Source: Lineus longissimus (taxonomy: Eukaryota; Nemertea; Pilidiophora; Heteronemertea; Lineidae). Taken from it: DNA of 64,000 nucleotides. A model generated the notes under the pieces. That model did no database searches, was not told the origin of the DNA, and saw nothing but the letters and a program-made list of their open reading frames with translations. The stretch is from positions 17,241,292 through 17,305,291 of the forward strand of contig NC_088312.1 of NCBI RefSeq assembly GCF_910592395.1. The letters run 5' to 3'. Below, piece by piece: positions 25,140 to 34,882 of this stretch. Position numbers and translations under genes: made by a program. Positions within the stretch are counted from its first letter, which is position 1. Each line of letters starts with the position of its first letter.

Positions 25140-26174
25140 ATGGCCAGGAGAACCTTAGAAATTGTGGAACTTCGCAGAGCAATGCGGCGGGAACGAGTGT
25201 TTCGTGATAGAAGGAATCCGTTGGACATTTTTGATGATGCGGAACTGGTAAAACGATACCGATTTTCCAGAGAAGGCATATTGCTGATAAGTGACATTGT
25301 AAAAAATGACATTACCCATCCTACCAGGAGAAATCATGCCTTATTACCATCCCAACAGGTAATGATAGCCCTGCAATACTATGCAACGGGCACTTTCCAA
25401 TATGTTGTTGGGGACCCTTTGCAAGTGTCCCAGCAAACTGCTTGGCGTGCGATTCATCGTGTATCAGATGCTCTTGCAGCAAGGATTGGTGATTATGTGA
25501 AATTTCCTAATGCAGAAAATACGGCCCACATCAAGGATGGATTCTACAGGATGAGAAACGTACATTTCCCAGGTGTGATTGGTTGCGTTGATGGGACTCA
25601 CATTTGGATCGCCACTTCCCACCTTCACGAAGCTGACTATGTGAACAGAAAAGGATATCATTCGATTAATGTACAAGTTATCTGTGATCACAAGGGAAAA
25701 TTCACAAATATCGTGGCACGATGGCCTGGAGGAGCTCACGATAGCAGGATATTGAGAACTAGCCAAGTATGGGATCTAATGGAGGGTGGGGCTGTTGATG
25801 CCTTCATTCTTGGAGATAGGGGGTATCCTTGCTGCAGCTGGCTCATGACTCCTCTTCTGAACCCACAAACAGCATCTGAACGACGTTATAATTCAGCTCA
25901 TAAGCGTACTCGAGTTTTGATAGAGCAAACTATCGGAAGATGGAAGAGAAGGTTCCACACACTACACCTTGAAAGTCGTCTGAGGAATCCTGAGGATACA
26001 TGCAAAGTGATAGCAGCAACAGCAGTGCTTCACAACATAGCAGTCGATCGAAATGAGCCAGAGGTTGAGGATATCGAACCAGGGCAGACACAACCGGATT
26101 TGGTCGAATACACAGGACAGTTAAACGGACATAGAGCACGAGCATTATTTATACAAAATAGATTCCAAACTTAA
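25140..26174 (+). CDS. PIF/Harbinger transposase (DDE_Tnp_4 type)
   Basis: An intact 344-codon frame at the usual length for this family. Catalytic residues are visible: D151 in 'CVDGTHI', D226 in 'LGDRGYP' and E262 in 'VLIEQTIGRWKRRF'. The N-terminal part (residues 30-110) contains the helix-turn-helix-like region seen in family members ('SREGILLISDIVKND', 'SQQTAWRAIHRVSDAL'). The ATG at 25140 begins 'MARRTLEIVELRRAMRRERV', a basic start common in these proteins. No stop or frameshift is seen, so the protein could be functional. It cuts and rejoins the element at its terminal repeats, normally with the help of the accessory Myb-like protein encoded on the opposite strand downstream. Confidence 0.92.
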   Translation: MARRTLEIVELRRAMRRERVFRDRRNPLDIFDDAELVKRYRFSREGILLISDIVKNDITHPTRRNHALLPSQQVMIALQYYATGTFQYVVGDPLQVSQQTAWRAIHRVSDALAARIGDYVKFPNAENTAHIKDGFYRMRNVHFPGVIGCVDGTHIWIATSHLHEADYVNRKGYHSINVQVICDHKGKFTNIVARWPGGAHDSRILRTSQVWDLMEGGAVDAFILGDRGYPCCSWLMTPLLNPQTASERRYNSAHKRTRVLIEQTIGRWKRRFHTLHLESRLRNPEDTCKVIAATAVLHNIAVDRNEPEVEDIEPGQTQPDLVEYTGQLNGHRARALFIQNRFQT

Positions 26175-26270
26175 TTCTGGAATAGGTTCTTGATAATGAA
26201 GATAAATGAAAAAGAACATTTAATGATTTGACAGTGATTTAATGTTTTGACTTGAGGCAAACTTCCTACA

Positions 26271-27255
26271 TTACAATTGGAAATATACTGGTGAATGACT
26301 ATCACTGTCATCTTTAGGCGTGCTTGCATTTACTTTACGTTCCAAAAGTTCAATCTGCAGTTTTAATTTCTTTTGTTTTAAACGAAGATTTTCTTGCTTA
26401 AGAAGTGCATTTGCTCTCTCAATATCCACTAAATCATCAAATGAGGCATACTTCCTTGGAACCTTGCCTGGTTGAATTTCCGAACTGCTAGATGACACTG
26501 TTGCATGAACTGCCGGCACTATGGCTGGATTAGAGAGGCCGCTATCATCATCACCTAAAGTGTAAAAGATAGGGTTCAAAGCATTCTTAATTAATGTTAT
26601 ACTGAGTATCATGCCTAAAATTCATTCAAAATGATACTTATGAACACAGTATCAATGTAAATACTGCAAGGATGGAGTAATTAGATTTAGCGCTTTGTAA
26701 GTTACTCTGATGATGTTACCTGATAGACCTCTGCAAATTTCAGGTTTGAATTAAATAATGCCTACTTGGTACCAAACTGTGTTACATGTATTTGCAAACA
26801 CTCCTACCTGAACTGTCCTGTGCAACTGATGCTGCAGCAGTTTGGCATGCTGGCGTTTCGACTCCTTCCAGTCCTTTGAACCCCGGGGTTTCCTCACAAA
26901 GATCAATGATCTTTTGCTAGGCGGGGGTGTGATCGGCTGTTGGCTTTCCACCACCAGTCTTGGTCAGAGACTTCTTCTGCTCATTCAGCTTTGTACGAGA
27001 CTCCATTTTCAGTTTGGAGAGTTTTGTTTTCAAGTCATCCAAAGATCTCGACACATTAGGGAATCTTGCCTTGTGCTGATTAAGTATGCTTTCCCATGCT
27101 TTATTTTTCCGGGCATTGGTGTTAGCATCCTTGTGTTGGCTGTCTAGTGTGTCCTTGAATTCCTCGTAACATTCGGCCATAAACATATTTTCTTGCGCCA
27201 AATAATTTGGCTTTCGTGGTCTCTTCCCTGATGCGGCATTAGCTGAAGTCGCCAT
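26271..27255 (-). pseudogene. Harbinger accessory Myb/trihelix-like protein, two exons, one nonsense
   Basis: Exon 1 runs from the ATG at 27255 to 26808, and exon 2 from 26554 to the stop at 26271. The donor (cag|gtagga) and acceptor (cactttag|gt) are good and keep the phase. The N-terminal domain has the spaced aromatic pattern of the Harbinger Myb/SANT-like DNA-binding protein ('NMFMAECYEEFKDTL', 'KAWESILNQHKARFP', 'SLDDLKTKLSKLKMES'). Exon 2 ends in a coiled coil ('ALLKQENLRLKQKKLKLQ'), typical of the family. A TAG at 26917-26919 interrupts exon 1 in frame, so the protein is probably truncated unless read through. It partners with the transposase for nuclear import and end binding (family knowledge). 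Confidence 0.75.
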
Positions 27256-27567
27256 TTTGAACACTTTCTGTACAGGGCCTATAGAATACACTGAAATGCC
27301 TTGACCAACACAGCCCTCACCCTGCGCTAAATTTAGCTTTCTCCCTGTCACTACCTATTGTTCGGAGAAATTGACCCTGTGGTTTTGTGGTTGTCCCATG
27401 CAGACACCATTCTAGCCAAGTCTAAGCAAGCAACTAGTAAGAATGCTTCTTAGAATGGTTTTATGGAATAGAAATAAGTTGATTGCTAACAAGTATGTAA
27501 CAAGGGTCTTGAATCATTATAAGGCCTAGTATTATGCTAAGTTAGAATGCTTTTATGGAATTGGGCC

Positions 27568-28129
27568 CAGGTCTCTAGCCGCGGATGCCTCGGAGGAACA
27601 GCGTATTCTCGCGATGTCCCTCCAGCAGTCCCTCCAGCAGTCCCTGCAGCATGCCAGTAATCTGACTGCTAAGCAGGCGGCTAACGGCGTGCTAAAACGC
27701 CGCGACCTGCTCATCGGGGGGTTGAGCATGGTCAGGTCACAGTTTCTGCGGGGGGCATTAAGGACCGCTCCATTGAGCGGCCCTTTCTTGTTTCATGACT
27801 CCCTGCCTGACACCATGGGTGCTCACGCACATTCTGATCGCCTGAAGGAGTCAGTCTCGACTCCCCAGGCCGCCCCCCGTCCGCGTTCCTATTCACAGGC
27901 CACGGGCAGGGGACAACAGGTGGGGTCTCGACGCCTCCGAGGTTCGTCGGCTCCACGTGGGCCCTCGTCTTCGCGTGGCTCCTCCTCCTTTCGTCCCCAA
28001 GGGCAGGCAGAAGCTGCGGCTCCCTCTCGCCGCTCCAATAAGCGCCACCGCTCCTCAGGCAGGGGCAGGGGGGGTGGGCAGCCCAAGCGTCCCTTCCAAG
28101 AGAAGGGTCGCGGGGGCAAGCGCAAGTGA
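27568..28129 (+). pseudogene. DIRS gag-like ORF, 3' part
   Basis: Continuation of the gag-like frame after the Harbinger insertion: 'RSLAADASEEQRILAMSLQQ' is open across the right transposon boundary. It contains a low-complexity Gln/Ser repeat ('SLQQSLQQSLQH'), then an Arg/Ser/Gly-rich basic tail from about 27890 that ends 'KGRGGKRK' at the TGA (28127-28129). The basic tail suggests nucleic-acid binding and a nuclear signal. The frame overlaps the start of the polymerase region. Confidence 0.6.
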
Positions 28130-28158
28130 CTCTTTAGTCCTTCCTCCTGCGCCTTCAG

Positions 28159-29640
28159 GTGGCGCCCCCACAGTTGGCGTCGTGGGTGGCAGACTGCGAC
28201 ACTTCGCAGACTTTTGGGACCGGTGGTGTCAAAAAGACTCCCCCCGTGCCGGATATGCTCCAACACGGTGTCCGATTGGACTTTTCCCGTCCCCCCCCTA
28301 TGACGTCCACTCCCACCCCGGTGTTCCCGCCAGTAGACCCCGTCAGGGCGCTTGCCCTTCGATCGGAGGTCCTGTCTCTTCTCAAGAAGCAGGCAGTGAG
28401 GCTGGTGGACAACCATTCCTCCCCGGGCTTTTACAGCCACGTCTTCTTGGTCCCCAAGAAGTCGGGGAAGTGGAGACTGGTCATCGACCTGTCCACTTTG
28501 AATCGGTTCCTCCGGGTTCCCAGCTTCAAGATGGAGACAACCAGGTCAGTAGCGGTCGCGGTGCAGCCCAGCGATTGGGCTATCTCTCTGGACCTTCAGG
28601 ACGCGTATTTACACGTCTCGGTCCATCCAGAGTTTTAGCCCTTCCTTCGTTTTTTCTTCGAAGGAAAGGTTTATCAGTTTCAGGCCCTTCCTTTCGGCCT
28701 GGCTTCTGCTCCGCTGATTTTCACAACAGTCGTCAAGGCGTTTGCCGCGCCTTTTCACGCCATGGGCTTAAAGCTCCATTGCTATCTCGACGACTGGCTG
28801 CTACGGCACCAGGCTCATCGCCGTCTGGGAAAGCAGGCAAAGTTTCTGCTCGTCACAACCGGACAGGCAGGGTGGTTGTTAAATTGGGACAAATCCGAGC
28901 TGGACGCAGCTCAGGATTATGTCTTCGTGGGGGTGCGATTTCGCACACGAGAGGGCCTGATGTCCCCCCTCCGGACCGAATTCGCAAGATTCGGTCCTTG
29001 GTCGGGATTTTTCGCCGTCAGGACAGCGCCACAGCCAGACAGTTTCTGTCGCTGCTGGGGCTGCTCAATTCGGCAGCGGACCAGGTTCCTTTCGGCCGCC
29101 TGTATATGTGCCCACTCGAGCTCCTCCTGCTGTCGAGTTGGCGTCCATTCACGGACTCCCTCGACCAGCGGATATTTATCCCGGGGTCTCTCCTGAGGGA
29201 GGTGTGGAGTTTCTGGGGATCGGAGACGGAGCTCCTCCGCGGAGTGCAGCTCAGCCCTCCGTCGCCCCAGATGTCCCTGTTCACGGACGCCTCCCTTTAT
29301 GGTTGGGGCGCCCATTTGAACGAAGGGGACCTGACCACCAAGGGCACGTGGTCAGAGGGGGATGCGCGTCTCTCGATCAATATCTTTGAGATGCAGGCTG
29401 TCATCCTGGCCGTGAGGGCCTTCACGTCTCATCTGAGGGGTCACAGGGTTTCTCTTTTCTCCGACAATTCGACGGTGGTCGCTTATATTCGGAGACAGGG
29501 GGGGGACGAGATCCGACACATTGTGCCGTCTCACTTGGGAGCTCCTGCAGCTTTGTCGCCGCTTGGATATCCAGCTCCTCCCCCGTCACATCACCGGCAA
29601 GAGAAATATCTTGGCCGACGCCCTTTCCAGGTCGGACCGT
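28159..29640 (+). pseudogene. DIRS reverse transcriptase / RNase H, broken
   Basis: RT motifs in order: 'VFLVPKKSGKWRLVIDL', 'ISLDLQDAYLHVSVHP', 'ALPFGLASAPLIFT' and the catalytic 'CYLDDWLL' (about 28782). RNase H follows with 'SLFTDASLYGWGAHL' (about 29277), 'FEMQAVILAV' and 'LFSDNSTVVAYI', ending in 'HITGKRNILADALSR'. Breaks: an in-frame TAG at 28636-28638, a frameshift near 28985 and another near 29510. The long uninterrupted frame 27957-29738 covers only the RNase H region in the correct phase; its earlier part is a shadow. This polyprotein copies DIRS RNA, but this copy cannot encode a complete one. Confidence 0.88.
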
Positions 29641-29713
29641 CTGGTCCAGACAGAGTGGACCCTCCATCGCGAGGTGGTCTCTCGCCTGGGGGGCCCTGTG
29701 GGATGCTCCGGTC

Positions 29714-31123
29714 GTGGACTTGTTTGCGACTCGGTTGAACAAGAGGTTCCCCCTGTACTACTCACCCCTTCCGGACGGGGAGGCCTTGGGAGTGGACAGC
29801 CTGTCGGCCTCCTGGGACGGCCTCAATGCTTATGCATACCCGCCAACCCCTCTGTTGCTACCGGTACTCAACAAGGTGGCCAGTTCACGGGTCCGACTTT
29901 GTCTGATAGCACCGTGCTGGCCGAACCAGGCCTCGTTCCCGGTTCTGCTGGAGCTGCTGACGGATCACCCCCGCCGCCTGCCGGCGTGGGACCGTCTGCT
30001 TTATCACCCGATCGGCCGGGTCTATCATCAAGACCCTTCTTTTTACAGGCTTCACGCCTGGAGGCTGTCGGGTATTTCCTCCGAGAGAGAGGCTTTTCGG
30101 AAGACGTTATCCGTAAAGTCGCCCAACCTCAGAGACAGTCTACCCTTGATTCATACGATAGCAAGTGGGCTGTCTTTCGAGACTGGTGTCGGGAGCACGG
30201 AGTTTCACCGGTCGCTCCCTCTCTTCCCAACTTCCTCGACTTTTTGAATTTTCTATTCTCGGTCCGGAAGTTTTCGGTTCAGGGAGTGAAAGGTTATCGC
30301 TCCGCCGTTTCGGTCACATTAAAGCTGACTGAATCGTGGCAACCGTCTTAGGATGACGCTGTTTCATCGTTGCTTCGCACTATATGTCTTTGGAGCGTCC
30401 TCGCTCCATTCAGCTCTCTCCCAAGTTGGACCTCTCGGTGGTCTTAAGGGCTCTCATGAAATTTCCATTTGAACCCATGCATCAGGCAGATTTTAAACAT
30501 CTGACCTTTAAGACCGTTTTCCTGGTGGCTTTGGCCACGGCACAGCGGCGGTCCGAGCTCCATGCTTTAGCCTTTGATAAATTGGCTTTCACTGAGAGGG
30601 ACGCGGTCCTAGAATTTGTCCCAGGCTTTCTGGCTAAAAACCAGGCGCCGCACACCTCCAGGCGCCCGTCTTTATCCCCTCGTTATCCGCTACGGTCTCT
30701 AGAGACCTCCCGGACAGAACTCTCAGTCCTGTTCGGGCACTGAAGTTCTATTCTAATAAGACTAAGGAGCCTGCTGTTCGCCTAGGCAGGAAGCGCCTCT
30801 TTTTGTCTTATAGAGAGGGGTTTACTAGGGAGATAGCTGCAGCCACGGTCGCCAGATGGTTAGTGGCCACCATCCGGATGGCTTATTCTATTACACTCGG
30901 TTCTCCACAGCTTCGTCGCCTAGGCGCCATTACGGCCCACGAGATTCAGGCCATTTCTACTTCGTGGGCTGAGTATAAGGGAGTGGCGCTGAACGAGGTT
31001 TTAGATGCGGCTACGTGGAGTTCTCACTCTACATTCTCCCAGTATTATATGCGCGATTGTTCAAGGTTAACAGACGGTATGCTGTCTCTTGGTCCAGTTG
31101 TCGCTGCTCAGCACGTGGTCTAG
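29714..31123 (+). pseudogene. DIRS tyrosine recombinase, broken
   Basis: An N-terminal region (29714-30100, 'LFATRLNKRFPLYYSPLPD') precedes the core-binding domain (about 30060-30350, 'STLDSYDSKWAVFRDWCREH') and the catalytic domain (30384-31123). The first catalytic Arg lies in 'ATAQRRSELHAL', and the nucleophile Tyr in 'FSQYYMRD' near 31045. The box that normally reads H-x-x-R is 'HEIQAISTSWA' near 30940, so the second Arg is replaced by Gln. Frame changes near 30060, 30350 and 30680 break the gene. Tyrosine recombinases integrate the circular DIRS intermediate without a target duplication. The missing Arg and the frameshifts make this copy inactive. Confidence 0.88.
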
Positions 31124-31261
31124 GTGTTTCCCTGCCCAGACCACTCTTCGATTTTCTCTCCTGCTGGCTGTCTTGTCCTCCCTTCTTTTTAAGCGGGGGG
31201 GGGGGGTTGTTCTATAGACTGTCGCCGGGTCTTCGGGCCCGCGCGTTCGCCCCGTCCAGCT

Positions 31262-31487
31262 TGTTCCGCAGTGAACATAAGAAAACTCATATAATAAGGA
31301 AAATCGGGTGTTATTCAATATAATATACAGAAAAGGTAGAGGAGTTCAAAGACTTGTCGTCCGATCCGAATGGTTACTGAAGTCGTTCTGTCCTTACGTT
31401 CCGTAACGTCCTTTCTATTGACGCTGAAGTATGACGCAAAAGTCGATGACGCACGGATGGCCGTGACGTCATAATTCCTTCGGAACA
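31262..31487 (-). repeat. BEL/Pao 3' LTR (226 bp)
   Basis: Begins TGTTCCG and ends CGGAACA on the + strand; these ends are themselves inverted repeats. It differs from the other LTR by a/t at the 'cagaaa(a/t)ggtag' site and by a/g in 'gacgc(a/g)cgg'. Confidence 0.97.
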
Positions 31488-31660
31488 TAACCCCTTCCCA
31501 TGATGAGACATAGTTCTTCATCATTTTAGTGTTCAAAATTCTTGAAACAAAACGTATTTACACGATAATAGTTCGATTTTTTTATGTTGTCGTTTCTATA
31601 CGGTTCACATTGTCCGGTTTGAAAAGTCCAAAATTGTTCTGAATTTGATTTACGTTGTCA

Positions 31661-34600
31661 CTAAACCTCGAGTTTACACAGTTTCGTAATTGGGCGTATC
31701 TGGCTCAAGTTTCCGTTCTGCACTCTTGCCACTCGTGTATGGCCATCTTTTCCCTTGAAGACTTCTGTGATTCGTCCCATTTTCCAGTTTCCGCGCGTTG
31801 TTCTACTATCCACGACCAGTACAACGTCTCCTACGTCCATATCTGGTTCTTCCTTTCTCCATTTCTTCCGCCGATTTAATTCTGGGATGAATTCTTTCAT
31901 CCACCGTTCCCAAACTTGCTTGATCAATTGTTGTACTACTCTCCACCGTTTCCTTGGATTGTACTGCACGACGTCTACCGCCTCTGGTGCGAATTGCCCT
32001 CCTAACTGTCCATGGAGGAAGTGATTTGGCGTCAACGGAATGTTGTCTGTCGGATCTGCTGACTGGTACGTCAGAGGTCTTGAGTTCAATAGAGCCTCGA
32101 CACCAGTGAAAGCTGTCATCAGTTCTTCGTCTGTTATGTCGGCCTTCCCAAGAACTGCTTGAATTGCCCTTTTGGCAGATTTGATTAGGCTCTCGTGTAC
32201 TCCTCCGTGGTGTGGTCCTAATGGGGGGTTGAAATGCCATCTCACTCCAAGCGTAGAGGTTTCTTTCTTGATTCTTTCTTGATCGAACTGCTCAACGATT
32301 TCACGCAACTCACGGTTCCCCTTTACAAAGTTTCCTGCATTGTCTGATGTCATCTCCTTTACGATGCCACGTCTGTTGATCATGCGATTGAATGCATTGA
32401 GGAATGAATCCGTATCCAGGCTGTATGCCATCTCCAGGTGAACAGCTCGGGTTGTTTGACACGTGAATAGACATAAGTACCGGCGCATCTGTGCTCTTCC
32501 ACGTCCTTGCTTTGTATAATACGGACCTCCGAAATCTGTGGAAGACATTATGAAGGCTCGTAATTGATATTGTAGTCTACTTCTCGGAAGAGGTGCCATG
32601 ATTTGTGTGCCTGGTTTGCTCTTCCGTCTTTTACACATCGGACATTGTCTCTCGCATTCTCTGATTTCCTCCCGCCCGCAAATTACCCAATAGCGACTAG
32701 ATAATTCAGCTAGCGTGTGGTTTACTCCTTGTACGTGTCGTCCCTTCTCGTGATAGTATCTCACTATCAATCTTGTGACGTGATGTCCTCTAGGTAGTAT
32801 CACTGGGTATTTCGTCTCAAACGGTAGGAATTCCGCTTGGGTCAGTCGTCCGTCACTTCGAAGGACACCATTTTCATCGATCATTGGATTCAGGTCCGAT
32901 AGCTTGCTTGTCTTGTGAATTTTACCTCCTCGACGTAATGCTTTGCATTCTTCAGCAAACGTATCTTGTTGTGCCTTGGAGATGATCACGTCTCCTGACC
33001 TTTCTATTTCCTCTGGGCTCAATTCTCCGATCTGACGATCTTCATTCGATTTTCTGCAGTTGTCGATGAATCTCCGAACCCAGGCTTGTCTCCTGCATAA
33101 CTGCATCCAGCTAGAGAAATGTGACGGTTCCAGTCTCAAAACGCTATTTTCCTCGATGGGCTGCTCAGATGTGTCTTCATTTGTGGTCACGTGCGTTCTC
33201 TCTGTCTTCTTCACTTCTAGTTCTACTATCGCTATGTTGCGGTCGTCCACCTTATTCTCAGGCCATTCACTTGTTCCTTGTTGTAGAAAGGCAGGTCCCG
33301 ACCACCATATCTTGGATGCTAGTAGATCTTTTATTCCCATTCCTCGAGAGACTAGATCGGCAGGGTTGACATCTGTCGGCACGTGTCTCCATTGTTCTGG
33401 CGATGTTATACCCTGTATTTCTCCGACTCGATTTGCGACGAATGGCTTGAACTTGCGGCTCCTTCCTCTGATCCACCACAGGACGTTCATGCTGTCAGAC
33501 CAGAATACGACTTCTTTGATGGATATCTCTAGTGTTGATGATACGGTGACCGTTAGCCGTAGTCCCTCTATGGCTGCCATCAACTCGAGTCTAGGGATGC
33601 TGAGTGCTATCAGTGGGGCTACTTTTCCCTTGGATGCTACCAGTCGTACTGCCACTGTTCGGTCTTCATATTCTGTCCTCAGGAAAATACAACACCCGTA
33701 TGGGTCTTGGGATGCGTCCACAAACGTATGCAGCTGTGCGTTGATCATTTTCTTAGCTGATTCGAGTCTCAGGCATCTGGGTACTTTGACGTTCTCAACT
33801 TGTGGTAGCCCTTCAAACCAGTTGTTGGCATCGTCAGCAGTTTCTCCAAGAATGGCGTCATCCCAGTTGTATCCTGCGACCCAGACCTTCTGTAGTACGA
33901 TGCGTCCTTGCATAACGTATGGTGCGATAAAACCTAGTGGATCGAATACTGCAGCAATTTTGCGGAGAAAATTGCGTTTCGTCAACTTGAAGTCATCCTC
34001 CACTGGTTTTGGCTCGAACGTGAAGATGTCTTCCTCTGCTTTCCACATCACTCCCAGAGTTTTAACAGATGGTAACTCTCCTCCATCAAGACTGATCTGC
34101 GATGCTCTGTCTTCTATTGGTATCTCAGCTAAGACCTTGGGTGAATTTGACAGGTACTTCCGTGCGTCCATTCCGGCTATACCCCACAACTTGTTCAGTT
34201 GTTTGTAGAGTTCAATGCCGCTTTTGTCATCTTGTACTGAGTCCATAGAGTCATCCATGTACGTAGATTTCAGAACCGTCTCTGATGCCAGTGGGTACTG
34301 CGACTTGTACTTGCGTGCGTGTTCTTGACTAACAAACTGAGCCAAAAATGGTGACGCGTTAACACCGAAGACGACTCGATTAAATTCGTGTTCGTTGGGC
34401 TCTTCTTTGTCTTCTCCTCTCCAAAGAAAACGATGGTAAGGCCTATCCTCCGGAGCTAATCCGATCTGTAAATACATCTGCGAGATGTCGCAAACTAATG
34501 CCACGGGGTTCCTCCTGAGACGTAGCAAAACATCCACCAGGTTTCTCTGTAGCTTTGGTCCTTGGCAAATATTGTCATTCAATGATGTTCCGTTTGTCTT

Positions 34601-34672
34601 AGCTGATGCGTCGAATACGATCCTAACTTTCATTGTCGCTCTATTCATCCGAACTACAGGGAAGTGTGGCAA
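31661..34672 (-). CDS. BEL/Pao RT - RNase H - integrase region
   Basis: 1,003 codons from an internal Met; the same frame is open upstream to the TGA at 34883, so the true polymerase begins further upstream as part of a gag-pol polyprotein. RT: D62 in 'CDISQMYLQI' and 'YMDD' at 138-141. RNase H: 'LHTFVDASQDPYGC'. Integrase: a zinc-binding region ('RYWVICGREEIRECERQCPM'), then catalytic D713 ('STDFGGP'), D777 ('TSDNAGNF') and E827 ('GVHESLIK'), with a C-terminal DNA-binding domain ('DVVLVVDSRTTRGNWKMGRI'). All catalytic residues are present. Frame and length match complete members of the family. Confidence 0.93.
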   Translation of the reverse strand: MPHFPVVRMNRATMKVRIVFDASAKTNGTSLNDNICQGPKLQRNLVDVLLRLRRNPVALVCDISQMYLQIGLAPEDRPYHRFLWRGEDKEEPNEHEFNRVVFGVNASPFLAQFVSQEHARKYKSQYPLASETVLKSTYMDDSMDSVQDDKSGIELYKQLNKLWGIAGMDARKYLSNSPKVLAEIPIEDRASQISLDGGELPSVKTLGVMWKAEEDIFTFEPKPVEDDFKLTKRNFLRKIAAVFDPLGFIAPYVMQGRIVLQKVWVAGYNWDDAILGETADDANNWFEGLPQVENVKVPRCLRLESAKKMINAQLHTFVDASQDPYGCCIFLRTEYEDRTVAVRLVASKGKVAPLIALSIPRLELMAAIEGLRLTVTVSSTLEISIKEVVFWSDSMNVLWWIRGRSRKFKPFVANRVGEIQGITSPEQWRHVPTDVNPADLVSRGMGIKDLLASKIWWSGPAFLQQGTSEWPENKVDDRNIAIVELEVKKTERTHVTTNEDTSEQPIEENSVLRLEPSHFSSWMQLCRRQAWVRRFIDNCRKSNEDRQIGELSPEEIERSGDVIISKAQQDTFAEECKALRRGGKIHKTSKLSDLNPMIDENGVLRSDGRLTQAEFLPFETKYPVILPRGHHVTRLIVRYYHEKGRHVQGVNHTLAELSSRYWVICGREEIRECERQCPMCKRRKSKPGTQIMAPLPRSRLQYQLRAFIMSSTDFGGPYYTKQGRGRAQMRRYLCLFTCQTTRAVHLEMAYSLDTDSFLNAFNRMINRRGIVKEMTSDNAGNFVKGNRELREIVEQFDQERIKKETSTLGVRWHFNPPLGPHHGGVHESLIKSAKRAIQAVLGKADITDEELMTAFTGVEALLNSRPLTYQSADPTDNIPLTPNHFLHGQLGGQFAPEAVDVVQYNPRKRWRVVQQLIKQVWERWMKEFIPELNRRKKWRKEEPDMDVGDVVLVVDSRTTRGNWKMGRITEVFKGKDGHTRVARVQNGNLSQIRPITKLCKLEV

Positions 34673-34882
34673 ATACCATTTACATCCCGGCTTTGATTCT
34701 GTTTTCGTTACTTTACGTATGTATCCTTTTCCCAGGTACTGATCAATCGTATCGCTGTATGTCTGTTTGACCTCCGGTTTCTTTTCCAGCCTTTCCTCCG
34801 TCGACCGAAGACGATCAAGCGCTGTCTCTCTGTTATCTGGTAGTCGTGTCTTCTTATCTTTCCATGGGATGGCGATTTCATA

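Larger units (their letters stand above)
24935..27567. mobile_element. PIF/Harbinger DNA transposon, near complete
   Basis: Terminal inverted repeats of 26 bp (24935-24960 and 27542-27567; 'cccaattccataaaagcatt') bound a 2.6-kb element. It holds a transposase on + and an accessory Myb/trihelix-like gene on -, the standard two-gene Harbinger layout. Subterminal copies of the same motif ('attccataaaaccattctaa' at about 25011, and its complement near 27448) lie inside each end. The expected 3-bp target duplication is not clear: flanks read 'aat' and 'cag'. It sits inside the DIRS gag-like frame. Confidence 0.85.

Noticed and set aside
27957-28980. Long frame 27957-29738 as a single DIRS protein
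   Set aside because: Only its RNase H part (after about 28985) matches protein motifs. Before that the RT motifs are in a different frame.
33060-34208. 382-codon plus-strand frame opposite the BEL/Pao polymerase
   Set aside because: Antisense shadow of the RT/RNase H coding region; no domain of its own.
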